From Ga0074130 sp035565355 (GTDB lineage Bacteria > Pseudomonadota > Gammaproteobacteria > Burkholderiales > Rhodocyclaceae), in NCBI GenBank assembly GCA_035565355.1, contig DATMSM010000062.1, forward strand, positions 1-38,773: a stretch of DNA of 38,773 nt, in the 5' to 3' direction. Under the pieces are notes generated by a model. It was not told where the DNA came from. It ran no database searches and saw nothing but the letters and a program-made list of their open reading frames with translations. The position numbers and the translations under genes were made by a program. This document shows positions 14,815 through 23,129 of the stretch, piece after piece. How positions within the stretch are numbered: position 1 is the first letter of the stretch; each line of letters begins with the position of its first letter.

Positions 14815-15690
14815 ATGAGCCTCCCAACGACTTATCTCCTCGTCGTGCTCACCGCAGTGATGTGGGGCGCGAACTTCAACCTTTCCAAGCCGGTGCTGGC
14901 CGAACTGCACCCCTTCGTCGCCGGTGCCGATCGCTACCTGATCGCGGCGGCGATCATGCTGGCCCTGACGTATCTTCGCGGCGAGCGTGTACCGTTGCGT
15001 CACGGCAAGACCTACGCCATGCTGGGCATCGTCGGCGTGTTCGGTTTCAATCTGTTCTTCTTTCTCGGCATGGCCAGCACTTCGCCCGTCAATGGTGCGC
15101 TGATCATGGCCTTGAACCCGCTCACCACCAGCCTGATTGCCTGGTTCATGCTGGGCGACAAACCGACGCTGCGTCAGCTGCTGGCCTTTCCGGTCGGCAT
15201 CGTCGGCGTCGGCATCGTGGTGCTGGGCGCAGGCGCGCAGCTACACGCCTCCTTCGGCGACCTGTTCCTGATGATCGCCAACATCAACTGGGCCTTCTAC
15301 AACGTACTCGTCAAGCGCCACATGCCCGGCGATGTCAGCGGTGTCGCCAACACTGCCGGCATCATGACGGTGGGTGCGCTGGCTCTGACCCTGGTGGCCG
15401 TGATGGCCGGCGCGGATTTCGTCATGCCCGGTCTGCATGCGGGTAGCGCGCTGCTCGCCATGTCGGTCGGCGGCGGGGTGCTGGCCTATCTATTCTGGAA
15501 CATGGGCATCAGCACCCTGGGCGCGGCGCGCGCGGCGATTTTCCTCAATCTCGTCCCGGTGGCTTCCATGGTGATTTCCTCCCTGGGGGGGCAACCGCCC
15601 TCGCATGTGCAGCTGCTCGGGGGGGCGTTGGTGATCGGCGCCGTGACCTTTTCCTCTTTGCCTGTCCGTAGGAGGGGGCCGGTAGCGTAG
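14815..15690 (+). CDS. EamA-family (DMT) exporter, second of two
   Basis: Second ten-helix EamA transporter, 291 residues. The first repeat begins TYLLVVLTAVMWGANFNLSK, and the mid-protein helix ALIMALNPLTTSLIAWFMLG is characteristic of the family. The ATG at 14815 gives a normal N-terminus; an ATG at 14794 would add seven residues and neither has a strong ribosome site. The 137-base gap after the first exporter contains an imperfect hairpin (GTTTGC at about 14740, GCAAAC at about 14762). The two proteins are only distantly similar, so this is not a recent duplication. Substrate unknown. Confidence 0.88.
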   Translation: MSLPTTYLLVVLTAVMWGANFNLSKPVLAELHPFVAGADRYLIAAAIMLALTYLRGERVPLRHGKTYAMLGIVGVFGFNLFFFLGMASTSPVNGALIMALNPLTTSLIAWFMLGDKPTLRQLLAFPVGIVGVGIVVLGAGAQLHASFGDLFLMIANINWAFYNVLVKRHMPGDVSGVANTAGIMTVGALALTLVAVMAGADFVMPGLHAGSALLAMSVGGGVLAYLFWNMGISTLGAARAAIFLNLVPVASMVISSLGGQPPSHVQLLGGALVIGAVTFSSLPVRRRGPVA

Positions 15691-15740
15691 CGAGCCCTTC
15701 GTCTCTATGCTGTCATCATCAATGATGCATGGAGGCCGGC

Positions 15741-16298
15741 ATGAAAAAGTACGCAAAGCAGGACTTTCCCGTCTGGCAGGTACGGCGCTATCTCGAGCCC
15801 GGTCCCATCGTGCTGGTGAGTTCGGCCTGGAAGGGCGAGACGAATATCATGACCATGGGTTGGCATACGATGATGGAGTTCGCGCCTTCGCTGTTCGGCT
15901 GCATCATTTCCAGCGCAAACTACAGTTTCGAGATGATCCGCAAGAGCCGTGAGTGCGTCATCAACCTGCCGACCGTGGAACTAACTGATATCGTCGTCGG
16001 CATCGGCAATTGCAGCGGCGTGGAGGTCGACAAGTTCACCGAGTTCGGCCTGAGCGCAGAGCCGTCCGCGCAGGTCAAGGCGCCGCGCATCGCCGAGTGC
16101 CATGCGAACTTCGAATGCAGGCTGGCTGATGCAAGCATGATAGGCAAGTACAACTTCTTTATCTGGGAGGTGGTGCAGGCCCATGTGGCGGTACGCCCCA
16201 GGCATCCTAAGACCCTGCATTACACCGGCGATGGCGTGTTCATGACAGCGGGGCCTACCCTCAGTCGCCGCCGGCAATTCAATCCCGAGAATCTCTGA
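15741..16298 (+). CDS. Flavin reductase-like FMN-binding protein
   Basis: Cytoplasmic protein of 185 residues with the flavin reductase-like split-barrel fold. Supporting segments are PIVLVSSAWKGETNIMTMGW, which contacts the flavin, the FGCIISSANYSFEMI strand-helix, and RECVINLPTVELTD. Members reduce FMN or FAD with NAD(P)H or carry out related reductions. The ATG at 15741 is preceded by GGAGG; a start at 15729 would add four residues. It has no monooxygenase partner nearby, so its electron acceptor is unknown. Confidence 0.88.
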   Translation: MKKYAKQDFPVWQVRRYLEPGPIVLVSSAWKGETNIMTMGWHTMMEFAPSLFGCIISSANYSFEMIRKSRECVINLPTVELTDIVVGIGNCSGVEVDKFTEFGLSAEPSAQVKAPRIAECHANFECRLADASMIGKYNFFIWEVVQAHVAVRPRHPKTLHYTGDGVFMTAGPTLSRRRQFNPENL

Positions 16299-16402
16299 GA
16301 CTACACCTACAGTTGTTTCCTACGTCCGCTTAGGCGCACGCCGATAGCGCGGACGTGCTCATCCTCAAAGAATGTCTCTTTGAACCGGATACGGAGACAG
16401 CC

Positions 16403-18820
16403 ATGGCCAGGAAAGCGAACGGGAAGCCAGCAGGGGCGGATGTGGGCGCTGCGCTGGGTACGGTGTCTGGTCCGGCGCGGCCCTCGCCGGCGGGCGTCGG
16501 TACGAAAGGCGGCAAGGGCGAGAGAGCCGCCTTGCTGGGGAAGTTTGTCGGCACGGCTGAGTTGGCCGCGAAAATCCCTTACAACGCCAACAAGGGCGGC
16601 GAATATGGCGCAGCCTCACGGCAACCCGATCCGGGTTTGAGCGCCGAGCCGTCGAATCCGCGTGTCTGCGCCAGCACGGTGAGCGAGGAAAACGCCTCGG
16701 ACAAGGTCGGTACCCGTGCGACAGCCGGTTTCAATCCGAGCTCGGGACCGCTGGACCGGGTGCGCGTTGACTCGGGCGGACAGGTGTTGACCACGAACCA
16801 GGGCGTGCCTGTTGCTGACAATCAGCACTCGCTGAAGATAGGCTTGCGCGGGCCTACCGCACTCGAAGACTTCATCCTGCGTGAAAAAATCACCCACTTC
16901 GACCACGAGCGCATTCCCGAGCGCGTGGTGCATGCGCGCGGTTCTGCTGCACATGGCTATTTCGAGGCGTACCAGGATCTCTCCGCCATTACGCGCGCTG
17001 TGCCATTTGCCGAGAAGGGCAAGCGGACCCCGGTGTTCGTGCGTTTTTCCACGGTGGTGGGTGAGCGCGGTTCGACCGATCTGGCGCGCGACGTGCGCGG
17101 CTTTGCAGTGAAGTTCTACACCGAGGAAGGCAACTGGGATCTGGTCGGCAACAATATGCCGGTGTTCTTTATCCAGGATGCCATGAAGTTCCCGGACCTG
17201 GTCCATGCGGTCAAGCCGGAGCCGCATCACGCGATGCCGCAAGCGGCTAGCGCTCACGACACCTTCTGGGATTTCGCCGGCCTGATGCCTGAAATCACGC
17301 ATATGCTCATGTGGGTCATGAGCGACCGCGCGATTCCGCGCAGCTACCGCACCATGCAGGGTTTCGGCGTACATACCTTCCGCCTGGTCAATGCGGAGGG
17401 CGAGTCGGTCTTCTGCAAATTCCACTGGACGCCCCTGGCCGGCACGCACTCGCTGGTATGGGACGAGGCGGTCAAGATTTCGGGCGCCGATCCGGATTTC
17501 CATCGTCGCGACTTGTGGGAGTCCATCGAGGCCGGCAACTACCCGGAGTATGAGCTGGGCCTGCAACTGTTTACCGAGGAGCAGGCGGAAGGCTTCGGCT
17601 TCGACATTCTCGATCCGACCAAGATTGTGCCGGAGGAGATGGTGCCCGTGACGCCGGTGGGGCGCATGGTGCTCAATCGCAATCCCGATAATTTTTTTGC
17701 GGAGACCGAGCAGGTGGCCTTCTGCACCGCGCACATCATTCCGGGCATAGACTTCAGCAACGATCCTCTGCTGCAAGGCCGTATCCATTCCTATGTGGAT
17801 ACCCAGATCAGCCGCCTGGGCGGGCCTAACTTCCACGAGATTCCGATCAATGCGCCGATCGCGCAGGTGCATAACAATCAACGCGACGGCATGCACCGCC
17901 AGGCAATTCCGCGCGGACGGGTTGCCTATGAACCGAATTCTCTGGGCGGCGGCTGCCCCTATCAGGCCGGCATGCACGGCTTTACCAGCTACCCCGAACA
18001 TTTCACGGAAGACAAGGTACGCGGCAAGCCCGAACTGTTCGCCGACCATTATTCGCAAGCCCGCCTGTTCTGGAAAAGCCAGTCGCTGATCGAGCAGGAA
18101 CACATCATCAAGGCCTTTCGCTTCGAGCTGACGCGCGTACAGACGCCAGTCGTGCGCGAGCGCATTGTCTCCATGCTGGCGAATGTGGACGCCGATCTTG
18201 CCGAGGGCGTGGCACAGGGACTGGGTTTCGCGGTCCCGCCGCCGCAGCCCATGGCTGCCCGGCTGTCGCTGCCGGAGTATGAGCCTTCACCGTCGCTGTC
18301 TTTACTGCACAGGCCGGGCGATGGTTCCATCCGCGGGCGTCGCGTGGCCATCCTGGTTACGCATGGCAGCAAGGGGGGGCAGGCCGTCAGCGCCTACAAT
18401 GCATTGCTGGCAGAAGGTGCGGCGCCGCGCCTGGTCGGCGAGACGCTGGGTAGTGTGCGCAGCGACGGCGATGCACAGCTTGAGGCGGATATCACCTTGG
18501 AGGCCGCCCCTGCGGTGCTCTACGACGCCCTGATCATTCCCGACGGCGATGAGATGGCGCTGGCTGCGCTTGAAGACAATGGCCTGGTGCACGAATTCCT
18601 CAAGGACCAGTATCGCCACGGCAAGCCCATCATGCTGCTGGGCGGCAGCATGAGTCTGCTGGAGCGCGTCGGTATTCCGACCGAGTTGCCCAGTGGCGAG
18701 GTCGATCCGGGGCTTGTCGGCATGGACAATGAGGCGTTCGAGAGTGCTTTTGCAGCGTTCAGCTTGGCCTTGAGCAAGCATCGCATTTTAGAGCGCGAGA
18801 CCGACCCACCGCTGGTCTAG
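16403..18820 (+). CDS. katE: Large-subunit monofunctional catalase (HPII/KatE type)
   Basis: Heme catalase that disproportionates hydrogen peroxide, 805 residues. The core holds distal His177 (ERVVHARGSAAHG), Asn250 (VGNNMPVFF) and the heme-ligand Tyr464 (RIHSYVDTQ). These map to His128, Asn201 and Tyr415 of Escherichia coli HPII with a constant offset of 49. Residue Cys441 stands where HPII has His392, the histidine cross-linked to the heme tyrosine, so that bond cannot form here. A C-terminal flavodoxin-like domain (about 640-805) confirms the large-subunit clade. The extra N-terminal 49 residues are rich in Gly, Ala and Lys. I start at the ATG at 16403, preceded by GGAGAC; the frame is open upstream to 16355. 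No regulator is adjacent. Confidence 0.96.
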   Translation: MARKANGKPAGADVGAALGTVSGPARPSPAGVGTKGGKGERAALLGKFVGTAELAAKIPYNANKGGEYGAASRQPDPGLSAEPSNPRVCASTVSEENASDKVGTRATAGFNPSSGPLDRVRVDSGGQVLTTNQGVPVADNQHSLKIGLRGPTALEDFILREKITHFDHERIPERVVHARGSAAHGYFEAYQDLSAITRAVPFAEKGKRTPVFVRFSTVVGERGSTDLARDVRGFAVKFYTEEGNWDLVGNNMPVFFIQDAMKFPDLVHAVKPEPHHAMPQAASAHDTFWDFAGLMPEITHMLMWVMSDRAIPRSYRTMQGFGVHTFRLVNAEGESVFCKFHWTPLAGTHSLVWDEAVKISGADPDFHRRDLWESIEAGNYPEYELGLQLFTEEQAEGFGFDILDPTKIVPEEMVPVTPVGRMVLNRNPDNFFAETEQVAFCTAHIIPGIDFSNDPLLQGRIHSYVDTQISRLGGPNFHEIPINAPIAQVHNNQRDGMHRQAIPRGRVAYEPNSLGGGCPYQAGMHGFTSYPEHFTEDKVRGKPELFADHYSQARLFWKSQSLIEQEHIIKAFRFELTRVQTPVVRERIVSMLANVDADLAEGVAQGLGFAVPPPQPMAARLSLPEYEPSPSLSLLHRPGDGSIRGRRVAILVTHGSKGGQAVSAYNALLAEGAAPRLVGETLGSVRSDGDAQLEADITLEAAPAVLYDALIIPDGDEMALAALEDNGLVHEFLKDQYRHGKPIMLLGGSMSLLERVGIPTELPSGEVDPGLVGMDNEAFESAFAAFSLALSKHRILERETDPPLV

Positions 18821-18833
18821 GGCGGGCAGGGCT

Positions 18834-19064
18834 TCACTCGGTCTTGTACACGCCCCGGATATTGAGGGCGGCAAGACCGAGCTGCAGCACGACGACGGCA
18901 TAGGCGCCGTCGTGCCCACCCCAGAGTATCCACAGTGCATTGCTGAGCAGATAGCCCCAGAAGCCGAAGTTGCGCTTGCGCTTTTCCGGGGCTGCGACCA
19001 GCCAGGCCGCGATCAGGGTGACCAGCATGGCAGGCCATTGCAGCAGGTCGAGCAAGGTATCCAT
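18834..19064 (-). CDS. Small three-helix membrane protein
   Basis: The 76-residue product has three hydrophobic stretches: WPAMLVTLIAAWLVA, FGFWGYLLSNALWILWG and YAVVVLQLGLAALNIRGVY. The arrangement, with a basic loop PEKRKRN after the first helix and an NxRG near the end, resembles small proteins distantly related to PnuC/SWEET-type transporters, but this is only a fold-level impression. It is convergent with katE (13 bases between stops) and divergent from prfC. Function unknown. Confidence 0.75.
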   Translation of the reverse strand: MDTLLDLLQWPAMLVTLIAAWLVAAPEKRKRNFGFWGYLLSNALWILWGGHDGAYAVVVLQLGLAALNIRGVYKTE

Positions 19065-19136
19065 AGGGGTCTCCGATAGCCGTGCCAGCGGACTGCAAGA
19101 CGGATTCCCAGCCTCGGATTGCCATGGGGCTGGGAG

Positions 19137-19142
19137 TATAAT
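19137..19142 (+). promoter_or_regulatory. Candidate -10 box for prfC
   Basis: A perfect TATAAT lies 39 bases upstream of the GTG start of prfC. A TTGCCA at 19119 is too close (12 bases) to act as its -35, so only the -10 is called. Confidence 0.4.
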
Positions 19143-19181
19143 CGCGGGCTTTGCTTTCCGGCCCCTAAGGCCGTCCCGCCC

Positions 19182-20756
19182 GTGAGCTCATTGACCGAAG
19201 AAATCCAGCGCCGTCGCACCTTTGCGATCATCTCCCACCCCGACGCGGGCAAGACCACGCTGACCGAAAAGCTGCTGTGGTTCGGCGGCGCGATTCAGGT
19301 CGCCGGCGAAGTGCGCGCACGGAAGGCTTCGCGACATGCGACCTCGGACTGGATGGAGCTGGAAAAGCAGCGCGGCATCTCGGTGACCTCCTCGGTCATG
19401 CAATTCCCCTACCGCGAATGCATGATCAACCTGCTCGACACGCCGGGCCACGAGGATTTCTCGGAAGACACCTATCGCACCCTGACCGCGGTCGACTCGG
19501 CCGTCATGGTGATCGACTCGGTCAACGGCGTCGAAGCGCAGACCATCAAGCTGCTCAACGTCTGTCGCCTGCGCGCCACGCCCATCGTCACCTTCATCAA
19601 CAAGATGGACCGCGACGGCAAGTATCCGGTCGACCTGCTCGATGAAATCGAGTCGGTGCTGGACATCCAGTGCGCGCCCATGACCTGGCCCATCGGCATG
19701 GGCAAGCAGTTCCGTGGCGTGTACAACCTGTATACCGACCAGATCGCCTTCTTCGATCCGCATGCGGAGAAGGGCACCTCGGAGATCATCGAGGGCCTCA
19801 ACAATCCGCGTCTGGACGAGCTGATCGGCAGCCAGGCCGAAGAGCTGCGTATTGATGTCGAGCTGGTGCGTGGCGCCTCGCACACCTTTGACAAGGAAGC
19901 CTACCTGGCTGGTAAGCAGTGCCCGGTGTTCTTCGGTTCCGCCGTCAATAACTTCGGCGTGCAGTCGCTGCTGGACGCCATCGTCGATCTTTCGCCCGGT
20001 CCGCAGAGCCGCCCGACCGAAACACGCGAGGTGGCGCCGACCGAGCCGAAGTTCTCCGGCTTCATCTTCAAGATCCAGGCCAATATGGACCCTCGGCATC
20101 GCGATCGCATCGCCTTCCTGCGCGTGTGCTCCGGCCGTTTTGAACGCGGCATGAAGATCACGCAGGTGGCGGGTGGCAAGCAGCTGGCGGTGAATAACGC
20201 CATCACCTTCATGGCGCGTGATCGCAACACCACCGATGAAGCCTATGCCGGCGACATCATCGGCATCCCCAATCACGGCTCCATCCGTCTCGGTGAAACC
20301 TTCACCGAAGGCGAGAATTTACGCTTTACCGGTATTCCGTCGTTTGCACCCGAATACTTCCAGCGCGCCATTCTCAGGAACCCGCTCAAGCTCAAGCAGT
20401 TACAGAAGGGCTTGCAGCAACTGGCGGAAGAGGGCGCGACCCAGCTGTTCCGCCCGCTCGGCTCAAACGACCTGGTGCTGGGGGCGGTGGGGACGCTGCA
20501 GTTCGATGTGGTCAAGCATCGCTTGGAACACGAGTACGGCGTCGATGCGATCTTCGAGTCCTACAACGTGGCGACGGCGCGCTGGCTCAAGGGCAGCGAG
20601 GACGAGCTGCGCAAGCTGGGTGACAAGAATCCGCTCAACGTTGCGCTGGACGGGGCCGGCGACTACGTGTACCTGGCCCCTAGCCGTGTGAACCTCAATC
20701 TCACGCAGGAACGTTTTCCCGATATTCAGTTTTTCGAAACTCGGGAAGTCGGCTGA
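19182..20756 (+). CDS. prfC: Peptide chain release factor 3
   Basis: GTPase that recycles RF1/RF2 from the ribosome after termination; 524 residues, close to the usual length. The GTP-binding motifs are intact: G1 ISHPDAGKTT, G3 DTPGHEDFSED, G4 NKMDRD. Domain II and the C-terminal RF3 domain (from about residue 385, GTLQFDVVKHRLEHEYGVDA near residue 450) follow. The start is the GTG at 19182, since homologues begin a few residues before the RRTFAIISHPDAGK segment. A TTG at 19191 is possible, and the open frame upstream to 19119 is not needed. The 3' end overlaps a small minus-strand gene by 56 bases. Confidence 0.96.
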   Translation: MSSLTEEIQRRRTFAIISHPDAGKTTLTEKLLWFGGAIQVAGEVRARKASRHATSDWMELEKQRGISVTSSVMQFPYRECMINLLDTPGHEDFSEDTYRTLTAVDSAVMVIDSVNGVEAQTIKLLNVCRLRATPIVTFINKMDRDGKYPVDLLDEIESVLDIQCAPMTWPIGMGKQFRGVYNLYTDQIAFFDPHAEKGTSEIIEGLNNPRLDELIGSQAEELRIDVELVRGASHTFDKEAYLAGKQCPVFFGSAVNNFGVQSLLDAIVDLSPGPQSRPTETREVAPTEPKFSGFIFKIQANMDPRHRDRIAFLRVCSGRFERGMKITQVAGGKQLAVNNAITFMARDRNTTDEAYAGDIIGIPNHGSIRLGETFTEGENLRFTGIPSFAPEYFQRAILRNPLKLKQLQKGLQQLAEEGATQLFRPLGSNDLVLGAVGTLQFDVVKHRLEHEYGVDAIFESYNVATARWLKGSEDELRKLGDKNPLNVALDGAGDYVYLAPSRVNLNLTQERFPDIQFFETREVG

Positions 20757-20898
20757 CGCTGGCGGCAAGCAGCCGCGCCGGGGCGCGCCGCTCCAGCAAC
20801 TGGGGCGGCGTGGTGACGGTGCGTGCGATACCCAGATAGGCGCGGGCGATGTCCAAGAAACGGTGCAGCACGGTCATGTTGAGTGCATTTGGGTCCAT
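20701..20898 (-). CDS. Possible small protein (65 aa) overlapping the 3' end of prfC
   Basis: The ATG at 20898 is preceded by an unusually good ribosome site (AGAGGAGAAACG), which is the main argument for a real gene. The product begins with an amphipathic helix (VLHRFLDIARAYLGIARTV) and continues with a basic stretch (LLERRAPARLLAASVSRLP); it has no signal or full membrane segment. The last 56 bases lie antisense to the end of prfC, which is a reason for doubt. I recognise no family. An unrelated frame or a shorter untranslated RNA are alternatives. Confidence 0.45.
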   Translation of the reverse strand: MDPNALNMTVLHRFLDIARAYLGIARTVTTPPQLLERRAPARLLAASVSRLPEFRKTEYRENVPA

Positions 20899-21024
20899 CG
20901 TTTCTCCTCTTGTGGGAATGTGTTGTTTGATGGACAGCATGCCCGGCGTTCAATAAGTTTTGATGACGCTTTTGCAACAGCGTATTGCCCCGGCCCTTAG
21001 CTCGCTAGTGGCACAGACATCAGG

Positions 21025-21534
21025 CTACTGACCGCGCCAGCCAGGTGGCGGCGGCGGCAGGGGCGCTGCCGGCTGGGCAGGCGCTGCTGAGGCAGGCTGC
21101 ATCATGTTGCCCGACACCGGCACCTTGTGGCCCTTGCCGTACATGCACTGCAGATAGGCCGTGTCGTATTGGCGCTGCGTGCCGTAACCCACGTACTGCG
21201 ATTCGCTCGCGCCCGCCATGCTGCCGCCGACCAGGCCTACGCCGGCACCTACGCCTGCGCCGTGGTGGCCGCCGATGGCGGCTCCGGCGACCGCACCGAC
21301 GGCGGTGCCAATGGCGGCATTACGAACGCCGGCATTGTTGGCCGCATTCGGATTAATGCGCGAATGCGCGTACTGACGACACTGGTCGTCGTCGTAGCGG
21401 AACTGCTCGAAGCTCATGCCGGTACCCGGCAGTGAAGTCACGCGCGGCCCGGTGGGCGCCGTCGCACAGCCTGCGAGCGCAACGAGGAGGGCGACGCCGA
21501 GCACTGGCCCGGCAAGGTTAGTTGGCTTCTTCAT
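21025..21534 (-). CDS. Glycine-zipper outer-membrane lipoprotein
   Basis: Predicted lipoprotein of 169 residues starting at the ATG at 21534. The signal ends in the lipobox LVALAGC, giving an acylated cysteine near residue 22. The mature part has a conserved-looking FEQFRYDDDQCRQYAHSRI segment. It is followed by a glycine zipper (AIGTAVGAVAGAAIGG, then GAGVGAGVGLVGGSMAGAS) likely to insert in or pack against a membrane, then YDTAYLQCMYGKGHKV and a Pro/Ala tail. Such proteins are usually annotated as YMGG- or glycine-zipper family with no proven role. It starts five bases after the stop of the upstream gene, so they are co-transcribed. Confidence 0.85.
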   Translation of the reverse strand: MKKPTNLAGPVLGVALLVALAGCATAPTGPRVTSLPGTGMSFEQFRYDDDQCRQYAHSRINPNAANNAGVRNAAIGTAVGAVAGAAIGGHHGAGVGAGVGLVGGSMAGASESQYVGYGTQRQYDTAYLQCMYGKGHKVPVSGNMMQPASAAPAQPAAPLPPPPPGWRGQ

Positions 21535-21538
21535 GCGC

Positions 21539-21997
21539 TCACCGATCCTGCGGCGTGGGTGTGACTTGCTGCCAGCCACCCGCACAACTCTTCACATAGG
21601 GATAGTAGGCATTGCGCTCGGCGCAGAAATACCAGTAGGGGCTGTTTTCCTGCGGTTGCACGCCAGCGGCGCTGCTGTCTTGGCGCGGCTGCTCGATATA
21701 TACCTGCGGTTGCGCTTGCATGATGACCGGCGGACTCATCACGACCGGTGCGGCATAGACGGGCGGATAGTAGGGGCTGTAGTAGGAGGGGCCGTAATAG
21801 CGCGGATAGGCGTGGAAATGCGGCCCGTAATAGCGGGGCCCGTAGTGCCGTGGGCCGTAGCCGTAATGGCCGTACACCGGCCCGCCGACGGAGAAGCCGA
21901 TGCTGACATGCGAATGGCCGGCCCAGGCGCTTGCTGCGCCGCCGCCGAGTCCCGCTGCGACAAGCAGGCAGGCACTGAGGATTCTGAGGGATTTCAT
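21539..21997 (-). CDS. Secreted Tyr/Gly/Pro/His-rich protein
   Basis: 152 residues with a Sec signal (MKSLRILSACLLVAAGLGGG, cleaved near AWA at residue 26). The mature N-terminal half is a low-complexity repeat of Y-G-P/H units (YGPRHYGPRYYGPHFHAYP), rich in Tyr and His. The C-terminal segment is the conserved part of many such envelope proteins, with paired cysteines in YWYFCAERNAYYPYVKSC and GGWQQV. The ribosome site GGAAGGAGAACGGA is strong. It forms a two-gene operon with the glycine-zipper lipoprotein and is probably an envelope component; function unknown. Confidence 0.82.
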   Translation of the reverse strand: MKSLRILSACLLVAAGLGGGAASAWAGHSHVSIGFSVGGPVYGHYGYGPRHYGPRYYGPHFHAYPRYYGPSYYSPYYPPVYAAPVVMSPPVIMQAQPQVYIEQPRQDSSAAGVQPQENSPYWYFCAERNAYYPYVKSCAGGWQQVTPTPQDR

Positions 21998-22213
21998 TCC
22001 GTTCTCCTTCCTGTCGATGCAGGCTTAGACGTCGGAAAAGGCTTCCGGTTTCCGCAGAATTAGAACCCAAAGCGTGCCATAAAGTCTTTTCCCGCCTGGC
22101 CTCCTTTGTAAGGGGCTATTTCAGGGGCCGAGTGATCCGCAGATGCCGGCTGCAGTCCTGCTGCGGCGGGGCAAGCGGCGAGCGTGACGGGCAAGGTGCT
22201 GGGCGCGCGCGCC
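21998..22213. other. Intergenic gap without a recognised gene
   Basis: About 216 bases between the secreted-protein start and the end of the photoreceptor-regulator gene. It must carry the promoter of the secreted-protein operon on the minus strand, but no convincing -35/-10 pair stands out. A short minus-strand open frame here has no ribosome site or family resemblance and is not called. Confidence 0.4.
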
Positions 22214-23110
22214 CTAGCCGCTGCGCCGTCTATGCCACTCCGAGACAAGCTCGTCGGGACTGCTGGGAGGGATCGCGCTGAAGACGCCGGGCAGTAGTTG
22301 TATCGCTGTGGCGCCGCCGCCGCCGACCCAGATCTCGATGGACTCAGGCAACAGCTCGCGCAGCTCGCGCACTTGCTGGCTGGCTTGGCGGGCGGGGAAA
22401 GAGGCCGAGAAGGAGAGCGCGACGCAATCTACCCCATGGCGGGCGGCGGCATCGACGATCTCCAGCACGGGCGTCCGGGTGCCCAGGGAAATGCAGCGCG
22501 CGCCGGCGATGATGAAGAGGGCTTCGGCCATGAGCAGGCCGAGGCCATGTTCTTCATCCGGCAAGGTCGTCAGGAGCAGGGCCGGGCTGCCGCGCTCTCC
22601 GAAGAGCGCAATCGCATGCCGCAGCAGGGATTTGAGGATTTCGCTGTAGGCATGTTCCTCATGTACCCGGATGCTGCCACGCATCCATGCCTCTCCGACG
22701 GCTACCGTCAGGGGGGCCGCCGTGTCCAGGACAAACCCCTGCAAACCCTGCAGCACCAGCTGTTGTTGCAGGGCGGTGCGGAGGGCCGGCAGATCGCCCT
22801 GGCGTAGGTGTTCCAGATAGGGTTCCCAACTTAACTGGGCTTCCGGCAGTGCGGCCGGATTTGCATCCTGGAGCAGTTGCTCCAGATCGGCGATAGCAAG
22901 GGACAGTATTTTCCCAGGCCTAAAACCTTTATCAATCAATCGTTTGACGCGGCGCAGGCGTTCCAGGTCCGGCACGCTATAGACGCGCTCGCCATGCTGG
23001 TCGCGTTCTGGGGCGGGAAAGCCGTAGCGGCGCTCCCACATGCGCAGCAGGTCCTTGGAGAGGCCGGTATCGCGTTCGACCGCCGCAATGTTGAATCCTT
23101 GAGTATTCAA
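22214..23110 (-). CDS. B12-dependent photoreceptor transcription regulator, CarH/LitR type (MerR family)
   Basis: Predicted adenosylcobalamin-binding light sensor and repressor, 298 residues. The N-terminal MerR helix-turn-helix (residues 5-75; GLSKDLLRMWERRYGF) is followed by a B12-binding helical bundle and a Rossmann domain. The bundle holds Trp142 and Glu152-His153, the Wx9EH hallmark of photoreceptor CarH proteins. The Rossmann domain has His188 in EEHGLG, the lower cobalt ligand. The 46-residue spacing from Trp to this His equals that in Thermus thermophilus CarH (131 to 177). The TTG at 23110 is chosen because AGGA precedes it; upstream ATGs are out of frame or remote. It is divergent from a lipid-modification operon. 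In the dark it should bind DNA as a tetramer and light should release it; this is inferred from the family. Confidence 0.9.
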   Translation of the reverse strand: MNTQGFNIAAVERDTGLSKDLLRMWERRYGFPAPERDQHGERVYSVPDLERLRRVKRLIDKGFRPGKILSLAIADLEQLLQDANPAALPEAQLSWEPYLEHLRQGDLPALRTALQQQLVLQGLQGFVLDTAAPLTVAVGEAWMRGSIRVHEEHAYSEILKSLLRHAIALFGERGSPALLLTTLPDEEHGLGLLMAEALFIIAGARCISLGTRTPVLEIVDAAARHGVDCVALSFSASFPARQASQQVRELRELLPESIEIWVGGGGATAIQLLPGVFSAIPPSSPDELVSEWHRRRSG

Positions 23111-23127
23111 TTTTGTCCTGAACAAAA
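23111..23127 (-). promoter_or_regulatory. Operator-like palindrome 1 (carH side)
   Basis: Read on the minus strand the site is TTTTGTTCAGGACAAAA, ending directly at the TTG start of the photoreceptor regulator. It matches operator-like site 2 at 14 of 17 positions in inverted orientation. It also supplies the AGGA ribosome site for that start. A regulator binding here would autoregulate. That the binder is the neighbouring MerR protein is inference. Confidence 0.65.
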
Positions 23128-23129
23128 GC

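Noticed and set aside
16616..18103. Long minus-strand open frame opposite katE
   Set aside because: No ribosome site and no recognisable protein; it follows from codon bias of the catalase gene.
19119..19142. Full promoter TTGCCA ... TATAAT before prfC
   Set aside because: The spacing is 12 bases, too short for a sigma-70 promoter; only the -10 box is reported.
19188..20276. Minus-strand frame of 362 codons opposite prfC
   Set aside because: Shadow of a highly conserved gene; no start signal or family.
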